This document shows, piece by piece, positions 14,450 to 23,983 of a DNA stretch of 64,000 bases (positions within the stretch are counted from its first letter, which is position 1; each line of letters opens with the position of its first letter). The notes under the pieces were generated by a model. That model worked only from the letters and a program-made list of their open reading frames with translations. It ran no database searches and was not told where the DNA came from. The position numbers and the translations under genes are program-made. Origin of the DNA: Bradyrhizobium jicamae (GTDB lineage: Bacteria; Pseudomonadota; Alphaproteobacteria; Rhizobiales; Xanthobacteraceae); NCBI RefSeq assembly GCF_018130215.1, contig NZ_JAFCKQ010000011.1:62001-126000 (forward strand), in the 5' to 3' direction.

Positions 14450-15790
14450 ATGTCACGGAAGAAGCTTTCACGCCGGCAATTCGTTGCTGCAACTGCGCTG
14501 TCATCGGCCGCGCTCATCACGGCGCCTTATGTCCGCGGCGCTTATGCTGCCGGAAAGCTTTCGATCGGCTTCTGGGATCATTGGGTTCCCGGCGCGAACG
14601 ACACGTCGAAGGCCGTGGTCATGGAATGGGCCGAGAAGGAAAAGGTCGACGTCCAGATCGACTACATCACGAGTCAGGGCGACAAAAACCTCGTCACCAT
14701 TGCCGCCGAGGCCCAGGCCAAGACCGGCCACGACCTCTTTTCGATGCCGACCTGGTGGCCGCACGCCAATTCCGAGCAGCTTGAACCGCTCAACGACGTG
14801 ATGGAGCCGCTGATCAAGCAGAACGGCGAGGTGAACGGCACGGTCAAATACCTCGGCCAGCTCGACGGCAAATGGCTCGCCGTTCCGAACTGTCTCGGCA
14901 GCCAGATCAAGGGCCCCTGCTCCCGCATTGATCTGATGAAGCAGTACGCCAACATCGACGTGCAGGAGATGTATCCCGCCGGCGGCCCGCCGAAGGCCGA
15001 CAACTGGACGCTGGACACCTTCCTGAAGGCGGCCGAAGCCTGCCACAAGGGTGGCTTCCCGTTCGGCATCGGGCTCGGGCTGACCAGCGACAATGTTGAC
15101 ACCGCAGGCGCGATCTTCCAGTCGTTCGGGGCCCAGTTGGTCGATGCCAAGGGCGACATCAGCGTCAAGACCGACGCGGTTCGCCAGGCGCTCGAATTCT
15201 ACAAGAAGCTGATCGCCTTCCTGCCGCCCGACGTTGCGGCATGGGACGACGCTTCCAACAACAAATGGCTGGTATCCGGCAAGGGTGCGATGATCATGAA
15301 CCCGCCGAGCGCCTGGGCCGTCGCCAAGCGCGACGCGCCCCAGATTGCCGCGCAATGCTGGACTCACGGCTTCCCGGCCGGCCCTAAGGGCCGCTTCGCG
15401 CCATACCTGCCCTATTTCCTGACACTCTGGAGCTTCTCCAAGAACAAGGAGGCGGCCAAGAGCCTGCTGACCTACATTTCGCAGCCGGCGCAGATCGAGC
15501 GGCTGGTCAATGCCAGCGGCGGCTACGACCTTCCGGCGTTTGCGAACCTGACAACGTTGAAAGTTTGGCAGGAGCAGGAGCCGCCGAAGGGCACGCTCTA
15601 CCACTATCCGAATCCCTACAATCACCAGACGCTGTCGATCGCTGCATCCCCGGCGCCGCCGAAAATCGCCCAGCAGATCTATTTCCAGGCCACACTGACC
15701 AAGATGTGCCTGAAGTACTATCAGGGTGAGACCATGGAGAACACGCTCGCCTGGGCTGAGGGCGAGTGCGAAGGCTTCATGCGAAGCTGA
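14450..15790 (+). CDS. ABC transporter substrate-binding protein (carbohydrate-type, Tat-exported)
   Basis: 446 residues; the ATG at 14450 has AGGGAGGG 6 nt upstream. The N-terminus SRRQFVAATALSSAALITA is a twin-arginine signal, cleaved near AYAAG. The mature part resembles family 1 solute-binding proteins of the CUT1 sugar group (IGFWDHWVPG start, then a MPTWWPHANSEQLEPLND region). First gene of an operon with two permeases, an MsmK/UgpC-type ATPase, a hydroxyacid dehydrogenase and an amidase, so the ligand may be a modified sugar, sugar acid or amide rather than a simple sugar. Confidence 0.9.
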   Translation: MSRKKLSRRQFVAATALSSAALITAPYVRGAYAAGKLSIGFWDHWVPGANDTSKAVVMEWAEKEKVDVQIDYITSQGDKNLVTIAAEAQAKTGHDLFSMPTWWPHANSEQLEPLNDVMEPLIKQNGEVNGTVKYLGQLDGKWLAVPNCLGSQIKGPCSRIDLMKQYANIDVQEMYPAGGPPKADNWTLDTFLKAAEACHKGGFPFGIGLGLTSDNVDTAGAIFQSFGAQLVDAKGDISVKTDAVRQALEFYKKLIAFLPPDVAAWDDASNNKWLVSGKGAMIMNPPSAWAVAKRDAPQIAAQCWTHGFPAGPKGRFAPYLPYFLTLWSFSKNKEAAKSLLTYISQPAQIERLVNASGGYDLPAFANLTTLKVWQEQEPPKGTLYHYPNPYNHQTLSIAASPAPPKIAQQIYFQATLTKMCLKYYQGETMENTLAWAEGECEGFMRS

Positions 15791-15855
15791 CGAAACCCGG
15801 CCCGTGGCGCGGACGCCTAGTACGGACTGCCGCGCGGCGGCTTTGCCTTCGCGTT

Positions 15856-15878
15856 CCGGCCGCAACCGTTGCGGCCGG
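15856..15878 (+). other. Intercistronic stem-loop
   Basis: Perfect 10-bp arms CCGGCCGCAA and TTGCGGCCGG around a CCG loop, with no T-run. It lies between the binding-protein and permease genes. In many ABC operons such hairpins stabilise the upstream mRNA so that the binding protein is made in excess. Confidence 0.6.
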
Positions 15879-15912
15879 CCCATTCAACCAACCCGCGCGA
15901 GGAACCTGCGTC

Positions 15913-16851
15913 ATGGTTGATGTCACGCTCCAGCCGAACCGCGTTGGGACAACGCATGCCGCACGCAGGCGAAACGGTCTGCGCAACGCGTTGGGACGCA
16001 AGTCGACCGTCGCGTTCCTGATGGCGCTGCCCCTGATCATTCTGATCGGCGTCCTCGTCGTTTATCCCGCCTTCTACGCGCTGCACCTCGCAACCCTGAA
16101 CAAGTCGATGTCGAAGTTCGTCGGCTTCGGCAATTTCGAGTTCCTGTTCAAGCGCGAGATCTTCTGGATGGTGGTCAGGCAGTCCTGCCTGTTCGCGATC
16201 TCGGCCGTCATCTTCAAGGCGCTGATCGGCTTCATCGTTGCGCATTTCGTGCACAACGTGCCGGCCAAGAAGCAGCGCAAATGGCGCGGCATGCTGCTGG
16301 TGCCTTGGGTGATCCCGCCAGCGATGAGCACGCTCGCCTGGCTGTGGCTGTTCGACCCGTCCTACAGCGCCTTCAACTACACGCTTGGCCTGTTCGGGAT
16401 CGGACCGATTTCCTGGCTCGGCGAAATCGGCTGGGCGCGTTTCTCGGTCATTCTCGTCAACGTCTGGTACGGCGCGCCGTTCTTCATGATCATGTATCTG
16501 GCGGCGCTGAAATCGGTCCCCGAGCAGCTTTATGAGGCCGCCGCCATCGATGGCGCCAACTGGTGGCAGCGGATCTGGTACGTGACCCTGCCGATGATGC
16601 GCAACATCATCGCGATCACCACGCTGTTCTCGCTGATCGTCACCTTCGCCAATTTCGACATCACGCGTATCCTGACCAACGGCGGCCCGCTCGATCACAC
16701 GCACCTGTTCGCCACCTGGGCGTTCAGGGTTGGCATCGAGAGCAGCGACATTCCGCTCGGTGCCAGCGTCTCGCTGTTCATGTTCCCGATCCTCGCGATC
16801 GCCGCGGTCTTCATTCTGCGCGATATCTCCAAACGGGGGAACGAAGCCTGA
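15913..16851 (+). CDS. ABC transporter permease (CUT1, MalF/UgpA type)
   Basis: 312 residues from the ATG at 15913, with GAGGAAC 8 nt upstream. Six membrane helices follow a basic N-terminus. The EAA loop is EAAAIDGANWWQRIWYVTLP, the contact site for the ATPase. The stop TGA shares its last base with the ATG of the next permease (TGATG), indicating translational coupling. Confidence 0.9.
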   Translation: MVDVTLQPNRVGTTHAARRRNGLRNALGRKSTVAFLMALPLIILIGVLVVYPAFYALHLATLNKSMSKFVGFGNFEFLFKREIFWMVVRQSCLFAISAVIFKALIGFIVAHFVHNVPAKKQRKWRGMLLVPWVIPPAMSTLAWLWLFDPSYSAFNYTLGLFGIGPISWLGEIGWARFSVILVNVWYGAPFFMIMYLAALKSVPEQLYEAAAIDGANWWQRIWYVTLPMMRNIIAITTLFSLIVTFANFDITRILTNGGPLDHTHLFATWAFRVGIESSDIPLGASVSLFMFPILAIAAVFILRDISKRGNEA

Positions 16852-17762
16852 TGAGCACGGTGGCGATCGACAAGGCGGGACCAACGCGCAAGATCAAGTA
16901 CCGCAGCATGAGCCGCGACCGCACCTGGGCGCTGCGCTGGTCCTATTTCTTCCTGGTGCTGTTTGCGATCTTCTCTCTGACGCCGCCGATCTACATGCTG
17001 ATCACCTCGCTGAAGAGCAGCGCCGAGATCTCGGCGGCGACCAACCCGTGGTGGGTGTTTCATCCGACGCTGTCGAACTACGCCGAGCTTCTGACATCGA
17101 ACCAGTTCCTCCGCTTCTTCTGGAATTCGGCCTGGATTTCGATCATCGTGGTGACCATCACGATGCTGATCAGCGTGCCGGCGGCATTCGCGCTGGCACG
17201 GATGAAGTTCTGGGGCTCGGCGACGCTGGCGACCGGCGTGTTCCTGACCTATCTGATTCCGGACACGCTGCTGTTCATCCCGCTGTTCAAGATGTTCGCC
17301 CTGTTCGGCGACTGGACCGGCATCCAGCTCATCAACCGCTGGTACGTGCTGCTGTTCATCTATCCGACGCTGACCGTGCCGTTCTGCACCTGGATCATGA
17401 TCGGCTACTTCGCCTCGATCCCGAAGGAACTCGACGAGGCCGCGATCATCGACGGGGCTAGCTGGTTCCAGACGCTGACCCGGATCTTCATTCCGGTCGC
17501 GCTGCCGGGCCTGATCGCCGCGACGATCTTCGCCTTCACCGTCTCCTGGGCACAGTATCTCTATCCCCTGGTGTTCACGACCTCGACCGATCAGCTCGTG
17601 CTGCCGGTCGGCATCACCACGACCCTGATCAAGGGCGACGTGTTCAACTGGGGCCAGATCATGACCGGCGCCCTGCTCGGCGCTGCGCCGCCGCTGATCA
17701 TCTACGCCTTCCTGATGGACTACTACATTGCCGGCCTGACCGCCGGTGCGACAAAGGGTTGA
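16851..17762 (+). CDS. ABC transporter permease (CUT1, MalG/UgpE type)
   Basis: 303 residues. Six helices; the first ([20 protein letters not shown]) leads into the periplasmic loop typical of MalG. The EAA motif is [20 protein letters not shown]. It overlaps the upstream permease by one base and is followed 19 bp later by the ATPase gene. Confidence 0.9.
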   Translation: MSTVAIDKAGPTRKIKYRSMSRDRTWALRWSYFFLVLFAIFSLTPPIYMLITSLKSSAEISAATNPWWVFHPTLSNYAELLTSNQFLRFFWNSAWISIIVVTITMLISVPAAFALARMKFWGSATLATGVFLTYLIPDTLLFIPLFKMFALFGDWTGIQLINRWYVLLFIYPTLTVPFCTWIMIGYFASIPKELDEAAIIDGASWFQTLTRIFIPVALPGLIAATIFAFTVSWAQYLYPLVFTTSTDQLVLPVGITTTLIKGDVFNWGQIMTGALLGAAPPLIIYAFLMDYYIAGLTAGATKG

Positions 17763-17781
17763 ACGCGACAAGGTAGGATTC

Positions 17782-18882
17782 ATGGCTGACGTTACGTTGC
17801 GCAAGGTGGTGAAGCGTTACGACGACGTCGAGGCGGTGCGCGGCATCGATCTCGATATCGCCGATCATGAGTTCGTGGTGCTGGTCGGGCCAAGCGGCTG
17901 CGGCAAGTCGACGACCCTGCGGATGATTGCCGGGCTCGAGGACATTTCCGACGGCGACATCATGATCGGCGGCGACGTCGTCAACGATGTGCCGCCGAAG
18001 GACCGCGACATCGCGATGGTGTTCCAGAACTATGCGCTCTACCCGCATATGACCGTCGCCGAGAACATGTCATTCGGGCTGCGGCTAAAGCACTATCCGA
18101 AGGCCGAGATCAAGAGCCGGGTTGCCGAAGCCGCGCGCATGCTCGACATCACCGACCTCGTCGACCGCAAGCCGAAGCAGCTCTCCGGCGGCCAGCGCCA
18201 GCGCGTCGCGATGGGGCGCGCCATCGTACGCAATCCGAAGGTGTTCCTGTTCGACGAGCCGCTCTCGAACCTCGACGCCAAGCTGCGCGTGCAGATGCGG
18301 ATAGAGATCAAGAAGGTGCACCAGAAGGTCCGCACCACGACCGTCTACGTCACCCATGACCAGGTCGAGGCGATGACCCTGGCCGATCGAGTGGTGGTGA
18401 TGAACCACGGCAGGATCGAGCAGATCGGTACACCGAACGAGCTCTACCACAACCCGGCGACCCGGTTCGTCGCGAGCTTCATTGGTTCGCCCGCGATGAA
18501 TTTTGCCCCTTGCCGTCTTGAGGATGTCGCGGGCCGGCTGCATGTGCGGCTGACCGACCGCCTCGCCTTCCCGCTGCCGCCACAACGTGCCGCGCGCTAC
18601 CAGGCCATCCAGCGCACCGACAAGCTTCTGCTCGGCATCCGGCCCGAACATGTCGCCGACGCGAGGCCTCATGCCGATCCCGGCGTCGAGCCGTTCGATG
18701 CAATGCTCGACGTCACCGAACCGATGGGGATGGAGACGCTGGTCTATTTCACGCTCGAGGGCACGCAGGTCTGCGGCCGGGTCACCCCGAATGCCGGCGC
18801 GAAGGATGGCAGCCCGCTCCGAATGGCTGTGGACCTCAACAATATGCATTTGCTAAACGAGGTGACCGGCGCCGTCCTTTGA
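17782..18882 (+). CDS. ABC transporter ATP-binding protein (MalK/UgpC type)
   Basis: 366 residues; ATG at 17782 behind AGGTAGGA. Walker [11 protein letters not shown] (about 37-46), Q-loop [14 protein letters not shown], signature [15 protein letters not shown], Walker [16 protein letters not shown] and switch His in VTHDQVEAM. The C-terminal TOBE/MalK regulatory domain runs from about 240 and contains LLGIRPEH. Energises the two permeases just upstream. Confidence 0.93.
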   Translation: MADVTLRKVVKRYDDVEAVRGIDLDIADHEFVVLVGPSGCGKSTTLRMIAGLEDISDGDIMIGGDVVNDVPPKDRDIAMVFQNYALYPHMTVAENMSFGLRLKHYPKAEIKSRVAEAARMLDITDLVDRKPKQLSGGQRQRVAMGRAIVRNPKVFLFDEPLSNLDAKLRVQMRIEIKKVHQKVRTTTVYVTHDQVEAMTLADRVVVMNHGRIEQIGTPNELYHNPATRFVASFIGSPAMNFAPCRLEDVAGRLHVRLTDRLAFPLPPQRAARYQAIQRTDKLLLGIRPEHVADARPHADPGVEPFDAMLDVTEPMGMETLVYFTLEGTQVCGRVTPNAGAKDGSPLRMAVDLNNMHLLNEVTGAVL

Positions 18883-18911
18883 CGGCGTACAAGAAACCTC
18901 AAGGGCAGGAA

Positions 18912-19901
18912 ATGGCTACCAACAAGAAGAAGATTTTCATCACCCAGACGTTTTCGGCGGGTGCACGGGCATTGCTGAGTGAGCGGGATGATGTCGAGCT
19001 CGTCGAATTTCCCAACCTGATCTCGGCCAAGGATTTTCAGGTCATGCTGGAGCAGCATGCGCCGGTCCATGGCGTAGCCCTCGGCGCGACGAAGTTCGGC
19101 GAGCCGGAGCTCGAGGCCTCCAAGGGCATGGAGGTGGTGACCCGGATCGGCGTCGGCTACGACGCGGTCGACGTACCCGCGCTCTCCCGCCGCAAGGTGC
19201 CGCTGATGGTCGCAGGCACCGCGAACTCCCCGTCGGTCGCCGAGCAGGCTCTGTTCATGATGCTGACGCTCGCCAAGCGGGCGCAGGAGATGCATGCCGT
19301 GGTGAAGGACGGCACCTGGGCGGGCCGCCTCGGCGTGCTGCCGTACGATCTCTACGGCAAGACCGCGCTGATCGTCGGCTTCGGCCGCATCGGTACCCGC
19401 ACCGCCAAACGCTGCCTGGCGATGGAAATGAATGTGCTGGTTTACGATCCCTACAAGCCCGCCGGCGAAATCACCGCCGCCGGCTGCGAAGCGGTGCCCG
19501 ACCTCGACGCGGCATTGCCGCGCGCCGATTTCGTCACCATCCATTGCCCGAAGACAACAGAGACCGTCGGCTTGTTCAACGCCGCGCGGCTCAGGCACAT
19601 GAAGCCGACCGCCTACCTCATCAACACGGCCCGCGGCGGCATCGTCGATGAGAAGGCGCTGCACGATGCGCTGGTGTCGGGCAAGCTCGCAGGCGCCGGC
19701 CTCGACGTGTTCGAGGTCGAGCCGCCGCCGGTCGGCCAGCCCCTTCACAGCCTGCCGAACGTGATCATGGCGCCGCACGTCGCCGGCGTCACCGTCGAGG
19801 CGGTCGACCGCATGAGCGAGCAGACCGCCCGGAATATCCTGAGCGTGCTGGACGGCAATCCGTTGCGCCAGAACGTGATCAACCAGGACGTCCTCGGCTG
19901 A
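18912..19901 (+). CDS. D-isomer-specific 2-hydroxyacid dehydrogenase
   Basis: 329 residues; the ATG at 18912 follows AAGGGCAGGAA. The Rossmann motif GFGRIGTRTAKRC sits at about 150; the family catalytic Arg is in NTARGGIVDE, the Glu in LDVFEVEPPP and the His in MAPHVAGVT. It reduces a 2-oxoacid or oxidises a D-2-hydroxyacid with NAD(P). Similar to the catalytic part of 3-phosphoglycerate dehydrogenase but without the ACT domain of full-length SerA. Its place in the ABC operon suggests it acts on the imported compound or a breakdown product. Confidence 0.88.
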   Translation: MATNKKKIFITQTFSAGARALLSERDDVELVEFPNLISAKDFQVMLEQHAPVHGVALGATKFGEPELEASKGMEVVTRIGVGYDAVDVPALSRRKVPLMVAGTANSPSVAEQALFMMLTLAKRAQEMHAVVKDGTWAGRLGVLPYDLYGKTALIVGFGRIGTRTAKRCLAMEMNVLVYDPYKPAGEITAAGCEAVPDLDAALPRADFVTIHCPKTTETVGLFNAARLRHMKPTAYLINTARGGIVDEKALHDALVSGKLAGAGLDVFEVEPPPVGQPLHSLPNVIMAPHVAGVTVEAVDRMSEQTARNILSVLDGNPLRQNVINQDVLG

Positions 19902-19968
19902 GCGTTCAGCCTCGTTTATTCGCGCCGGACTCGATCCGTGCGTCGGTCCGGCGATGCGGAGCATGCAA

Positions 19969-21393
19969 ATGGCTTTCAAGGAATTCGGTAATCATGACGC
20001 GGTTGGCCTCGCCGAACTCGTTCGCGAGAAGGAGGTGACGGCGAAGGAGTTGCTCGATGAAGCGATCGCCCGCACGGCTAAGGTCGACCCGCAGATCAAC
20101 GCGATCGTCGTCAAGCATTACGACTATGCCGAGCAGCAAATCGCCAGGGGCCTGCCCGACGGTCCCTTCACCGGCGTGCCGTTCCTGTTGAAGGACCTCG
20201 ACCTGCTCGAGGGCACCCGCACCACGTCGGGTGCAAGCCTGCTGAAGGATTTCGTCGCCGATCATAACGGCACGCTGACGCAGCGCTTCCTCGATGCCGG
20301 CGTCACCATCTTCGGCAAGAGTTCGAGCCCCGAGTTCGGCCTGATGCCGACGACCGAGTCCCGCCTGTTCGGCCCGACCCGCAATCCCTGGAACACGAAC
20401 CATTCGTCGGGCGGCTCGTCCGGCGGCGCGGGTGCGGCGGTTGCCGCGCGCATCCTCCCCGTGGCGCATGCCAGCGACGGCGGCGGCTCGATCCGGATCC
20501 CGGCGTCCGCCTCCGGCGTGTTCGGCATGAAACCGACCCGGGCGCGCAACCCGCTCGGCCCCGATCGCGGCGAAGGCTGGGGCGGCTTTTCCGTCGGTCA
20601 CGTGCTCAGCATCAGCGTACGCGACAGCGCGGTCATGATGGACGCGATTCACGGGCCCGAAGCATCAAGCCCCTATGTCGCACCGCCTCCGGAACGGCCG
20701 TTCTCGCAGGAAGTCGGCCGCGATCCCGGTCGGCTGCGCATCAGCTTCACCGACAAGTCGCCCTATGGCGATGCCATCGATCACGAGATCGCGGAAGCGG
20801 TGCGCGACACTGCCAAGCTGCTCGCAGGTCTCGGCCATCATGTTGAGGAACGCGCCCCGCCGCTTGCCGCGGACCCGGCCCAGGTGATGACGACGATCGT
20901 CGGCGGCAACACTGCGCTGACGGTGCGAATGCTGGAGCAGCGTGCCGGCCGCCCGCTGACGTCGGGCGATCTCGAGCGCCTGACCCTCGCCAGTGCGGAG
21001 AACTCGCGCAAGTTGACGCCGGCGGACTATGTCGGCGCGCAACTCGCCGCGTTCCAGATATCCCACGCGCTCGCGACCTTCTTCGAAGGCTGCGACATCT
21101 TCCTCAGCCCGACGCTGTGCGCGCCGCCCGTCCGCATCGGGGAGTTGAACTCGATGTCCGAGGATCTCAGCCACATCGCGCCGACCCTGCGCCGCTACAT
21201 GCCGGGCACCTCGATGTTCAACATGTCCGGCCAGCCGGCGATGTCGGTGCCGCTGGCCTGGAACAAGGCCGGACTGCCGCTCGGCATGATGTTTGCGGCC
21301 AGGCTCGGTGAGGAAGGATGCCTGTTCCGCCTTGCCGGCCAGCTCGAACAGGTCCGCCCGTGGCGCGACAAGCGCCCGCCGGTTTGCGCATAG
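19969..21393 (+). CDS. Amidase (amidase-signature family)
   Basis: 474 residues; the ATG at 19969 has CGGAG 7 nt upstream, with two in-frame ATGs slightly earlier. The Ser-cisSer-Lys triad is visible: Lys in GVPFLLKDLD (about 75), cis-Ser in NHSSGGSSGGAGAA and nucleophile Ser in ASDGGGSIRIPAS. Hydrolyses a carboxamide to acid and ammonia; specificity not readable, and related enzymes include 6-aminohexanoate-cyclic-dimer hydrolase-like amidases. Last enzyme of the ABC cluster. Confidence 0.88.
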   Translation: MAFKEFGNHDAVGLAELVREKEVTAKELLDEAIARTAKVDPQINAIVVKHYDYAEQQIARGLPDGPFTGVPFLLKDLDLLEGTRTTSGASLLKDFVADHNGTLTQRFLDAGVTIFGKSSSPEFGLMPTTESRLFGPTRNPWNTNHSSGGSSGGAGAAVAARILPVAHASDGGGSIRIPASASGVFGMKPTRARNPLGPDRGEGWGGFSVGHVLSISVRDSAVMMDAIHGPEASSPYVAPPPERPFSQEVGRDPGRLRISFTDKSPYGDAIDHEIAEAVRDTAKLLAGLGHHVEERAPPLAADPAQVMTTIVGGNTALTVRMLEQRAGRPLTSGDLERLTLASAENSRKLTPADYVGAQLAAFQISHALATFFEGCDIFLSPTLCAPPVRIGELNSMSEDLSHIAPTLRRYMPGTSMFNMSGQPAMSVPLAWNKAGLPLGMMFAARLGEEGCLFRLAGQLEQVRPWRDKRPPVCA

Positions 21394-21471
21394 GCTGACA
21401 AACCCCTGCCGTATCAGTTACATAGGGGACTCGCCGACACCGTTGGAGGCGTCTTGTCTGGAGACCATACT

Positions 21472-21948
21472 GTGAGCCAAAGCGACCCGACCGACAACGC
21501 GCTCGCCGCGATCGCGAGCATTCTCGACCAGACGACCACGCCGCCCGAGCCGGCCAGGGTGCCTGCCGTGGCGGAAGACCCTCCGGCCGCCGTAGCACTG
21601 CCACCGCCTCTCCCGGATGAGACCGAATCGAAAGAGAGCGAACCGGAGTCGATCGAATCGATCCGGCCGATCGAGGCCAACGGCTACACCAAGGTCGGTC
21701 CCGGTCCGATGGCCGCGCTGCGCTTCCGCTGGACAGTGCGCGAGGAGGACGGCCGTTTTTTCGTCGACGAGACCGTCGGCGAAGGCTCACCCCCGCTCGT
21801 CAACGGTCCGATGGACCGCGGTGCCGCGATCAAGTTCGTCGACGATCGCGAGGCCGCAGCGCAAGAGCGTTTCAAGCACTTCAGGAACGAGATGATCAAT
21901 CGCAGGGTGATCGCCGATTACGCGCCCAGGCACAGCGACGAAGGCTAG
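21472..21948 (+). CDS. Conserved-looking hypothetical protein
   Basis: 158 residues from the GTG at 21472 (GGAGA 7 nt upstream); an alternative TTG start at 21454 has GGAGG upstream. The first 70 residues are Pro/Glu-rich and probably disordered (residue 1 is followed by SQSDPTDNALAAIASILDQ). The second half, WTVREEDGRFFVDETVGE onward, ends with a charged helix and looks folded. Family not recognised. Similar spacing to both neighbours, so possibly read through from the amidase. Confidence 0.65.
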   Translation: MSQSDPTDNALAAIASILDQTTTPPEPARVPAVAEDPPAAVALPPPLPDETESKESEPESIESIRPIEANGYTKVGPGPMAALRFRWTVREEDGRFFVDETVGEGSPPLVNGPMDRGAAIKFVDDREAAAQERFKHFRNEMINRRVIADYAPRHSDEG

Positions 21949-22021
21949 GCTCGCGGCGTGCCGGGGAAGTCGTGGGCGGTCGCGACGCAACGACACGTCA
22001 TCGGAATTGACGGAGAGGAAG

Positions 22022-22816
22022 ATGCTTCGTGTGCTCGCAGGTCTCGCCCTGTCATTGCTCCTGTCCTCGTCGCTGGCACCAGGAGCAAGGGCCCAGGAGA
22101 CCCAGGCCCCGTCACGTCTCGATGAGATCGTCAAGCGCGGCACGCTGCGCGTCGGCATGACCGGCGACTACCTGCCCTTCACCTCGCTCGACAAGGAGAC
22201 AAGGACGTTCCGTGGTTTCGATGTCGACATGGCGCAGGCGCTCGGCAAGGCGCTGGGCGTCAAGGTGGAGTTCGTGCCGACCTCCTGGCCGCAGATGATG
22301 AAGGATTTCGAGGCCGACGATTTCGACATCGCGATGGGCGGCGTCTCGGTGACCTTCGACCGGCAGAAGAAAGGCCTGTTCTCGACCCCGATCATGCGCG
22401 AGGGCAAGACACCGATCGCGCGCTGCGCCGACAAGGACAAGTTCGACACCCTCGCCGAGATCGACAGACCCGGCATCCGCGTCATCGTCAATCCTGGCGG
22501 CACCAATGAGCGCTTCGCGCGCGCCAATGTGAAAAGCGCCGAGATCCGCGTCTTCAACGACAACACGAAAATCTTCGACGAGATTGCCAAAGGCGATGCC
22601 GACCTGATGATGACCGACGCGTCCGAGACGCGCTACCAGCAGAAGCTGCATCCGGGCGTGCTGTGCGCGGTGCATCCTGACAAGCCGTTCGACTTCTCGG
22701 AAAAGGCCTACTGGATGCAGCGCGACGTCGCGTTGAAGGCATTCGTCGATCAATGGCTGCACATTGCAACTGAAGACGGCAGCTTCGGGAAGATCTATGC
22801 CGCGTGGTTTGAGTAG
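22022..22816 (+). CDS. pheC: Periplasmic cyclohexadienyl (prephenate/arogenate) dehydratase
   Basis: 264 residues; the ATG at 22022 follows GGAGAGGAAG. Signal peptide 1-25 ending ARA. The mature part has the periplasmic binding-protein fold, but long stretches match the PheC enzyme rather than ordinary amino-acid binders: VPTSWPQMMKDF, DIAMGGVSVTFDRQ, VIVNPGGTNERFARAN, DLMMTDASETR (the Glu there corresponds to the catalytic Glu as I recall it) and LCAVHPDKPFDFSEKAYWM. It would convert prephenate to phenylpyruvate, or arogenate to phenylalanine, outside the cytoplasm. An amino-acid binding role is the alternative; no permease is nearby. Confidence 0.75.
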   Translation: MLRVLAGLALSLLLSSSLAPGARAQETQAPSRLDEIVKRGTLRVGMTGDYLPFTSLDKETRTFRGFDVDMAQALGKALGVKVEFVPTSWPQMMKDFEADDFDIAMGGVSVTFDRQKKGLFSTPIMREGKTPIARCADKDKFDTLAEIDRPGIRVIVNPGGTNERFARANVKSAEIRVFNDNTKIFDEIAKGDADLMMTDASETRYQQKLHPGVLCAVHPDKPFDFSEKAYWMQRDVALKAFVDQWLHIATEDGSFGKIYAAWFE

Positions 22817-22929
22817 GCTGGGCCGGATGCGCGATCGCTGCGGTGAAAATTGACCGCCCGTCCTGCGAAATCTAGACTGCGACCCCTTTATTGAACCAAA
22901 GCCGCTTGCATACGACTTATGATTTGAAA

Positions 22930-22943
22930 GTGACCCGGGTCAC
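22930..22943. promoter_or_regulatory. 14-bp perfect palindrome upstream of the DUF2147 gene
   Basis: GTGACCCGGGTCAC, 60 bp before the ATG at 23004, in an operator-like position. A few palindromes of this length are expected by chance in 64 kb of GC-rich DNA. Confidence 0.3.
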
Positions 22944-23003
22944 GTTCGCCGCGTCAGCCGCCGGATAGTTTCGGGGACGGGATTCCCTGCACTGGAGGTC
23001 GAG

Positions 23004-23852
23004 ATGAAGAAGCTCCTGGCGATCGCCACGCTTTTGCTCGCGAGCACGGCCGCTGCACAGGCGCAATACAGCTTCGAATATGGCGGGCGCACGATCCGGA
23101 TCGACCCCGATCGAGGAACGGTCTCGATCCCCGGCGTCTACGACAACACCGGCCACCGCAGCCGGCGCGCCAAGGGCGAGGACGCCGAAAGGAAGAAGAA
23201 GCCGGCCACGGCGCAGGAAGCCAAGACCGATCCGCAAGCCGCTCCGGCCAGCCCACCGCCCGCGGCGGCCGCGCCCCCGGCACCGGCGCCCGTTGACCAG
23301 TCTGCCGCCACGACAACACCGCCTCCGCAGGCAGCATCTCCGCCTTCGCCTGCCGCCGCGGCAAGCGAACCGGCAGGCACGACCGTCGCCGTGGCACCAT
23401 CCGAACCGGCGATGGCCGCACCTCCACCCCCTGCTCCACCGCCCGCGCAACAGGAGGCCGCGCCGCCGCCCGCTGTGGCGCCGACCGTCGCTGCCATTCC
23501 GCCGGCACCCGCTCCTGCCGTTCCGAAGCCCGCCACGAGCGGCGCGCCGGCTGCGAATTCACCGCTCGGCGTCTGGCTGACGGAAGAGAAGGAAGGCAAG
23601 GTCCGTATCGAGCAATGCGGCACCAATCTCTGCGGCTACGCGGTCGACAAGAAGTCGAACGAGAACGGCGAGCAGGTCCTGATCAACATGAAGCCCGGCA
23701 AGGACAAGTGGAGCGGCCGGATCCTCGATCCGAACACCGGCAGCACCTACGATTCCACGATTGCCCTGAAAGGCTCCGACATACTTCGTGTGCAGGGTTG
23801 CGCGTTCGGCGGCATGTTCTGCGGCGGCCAGACCTGGACGCGGGTCAATTGA
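23004..23852 (+). CDS. Secreted DUF2147 protein with Pro/Ala linker
   Basis: 282 residues, signal peptide 1-20 (ending AAAQAQ). A short N-terminal segment (YSFEYGGRTIRIDPDRG) is followed by about 120 residues of Pro/Ala-rich linker, then a C-terminal DUF2147 domain from about 190: PLGVWLTEEKEGKVRIEQCGT... with GYAV, a KWSGRILDP motif and paired cysteines. DUF2147 proteins are small periplasmic beta-barrels of unknown function; the linker would let the domain reach across or along the periplasm. Confidence 0.8.
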   Translation: MKKLLAIATLLLASTAAAQAQYSFEYGGRTIRIDPDRGTVSIPGVYDNTGHRSRRAKGEDAERKKKPATAQEAKTDPQAAPASPPPAAAAPPAPAPVDQSAATTTPPPQAASPPSPAAAASEPAGTTVAVAPSEPAMAAPPPPAPPPAQQEAAPPPAVAPTVAAIPPAPAPAVPKPATSGAPAANSPLGVWLTEEKEGKVRIEQCGTNLCGYAVDKKSNENGEQVLINMKPGKDKWSGRILDPNTGSTYDSTIALKGSDILRVQGCAFGGMFCGGQTWTRVN

Positions 23853-23879
23853 CTAATCAACCCCTCGCGGCAGAACAAA

Positions 23880-23900
23880 AGCCCCGCGCCAGCGGGGGCT
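23880..23900 (-). terminator. Terminator between convergent genes
   Basis: Arms AGCCCCGC and GC(G)GGGGCT with a GCCA loop and one bulged G. On the minus strand it is followed by TTTTGTT. It lies 84 nt past the cupin stop and 28 nt past the DUF2147 stop, so it probably serves both. Confidence 0.65.
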
Positions 23901-23983
23901 CATCCGGCTCCGGCACTTGACGCGCTGCGCTGTGCTCGGGCACCTGGACGGCGCAGCGCATCTGAGCGCTGCGCCCGGCAGGT

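Noticed and set aside
14061..14504. Short ORFs on both strands upstream of the ABC operon
   Set aside because: They conflict with the clear start and ribosome-binding site at 14450 and have no protein-like pattern.
22930..22943. Treating the 14-bp palindrome as a proven operator
   Set aside because: Several such palindromes are expected by chance; kept only as a low-confidence site.
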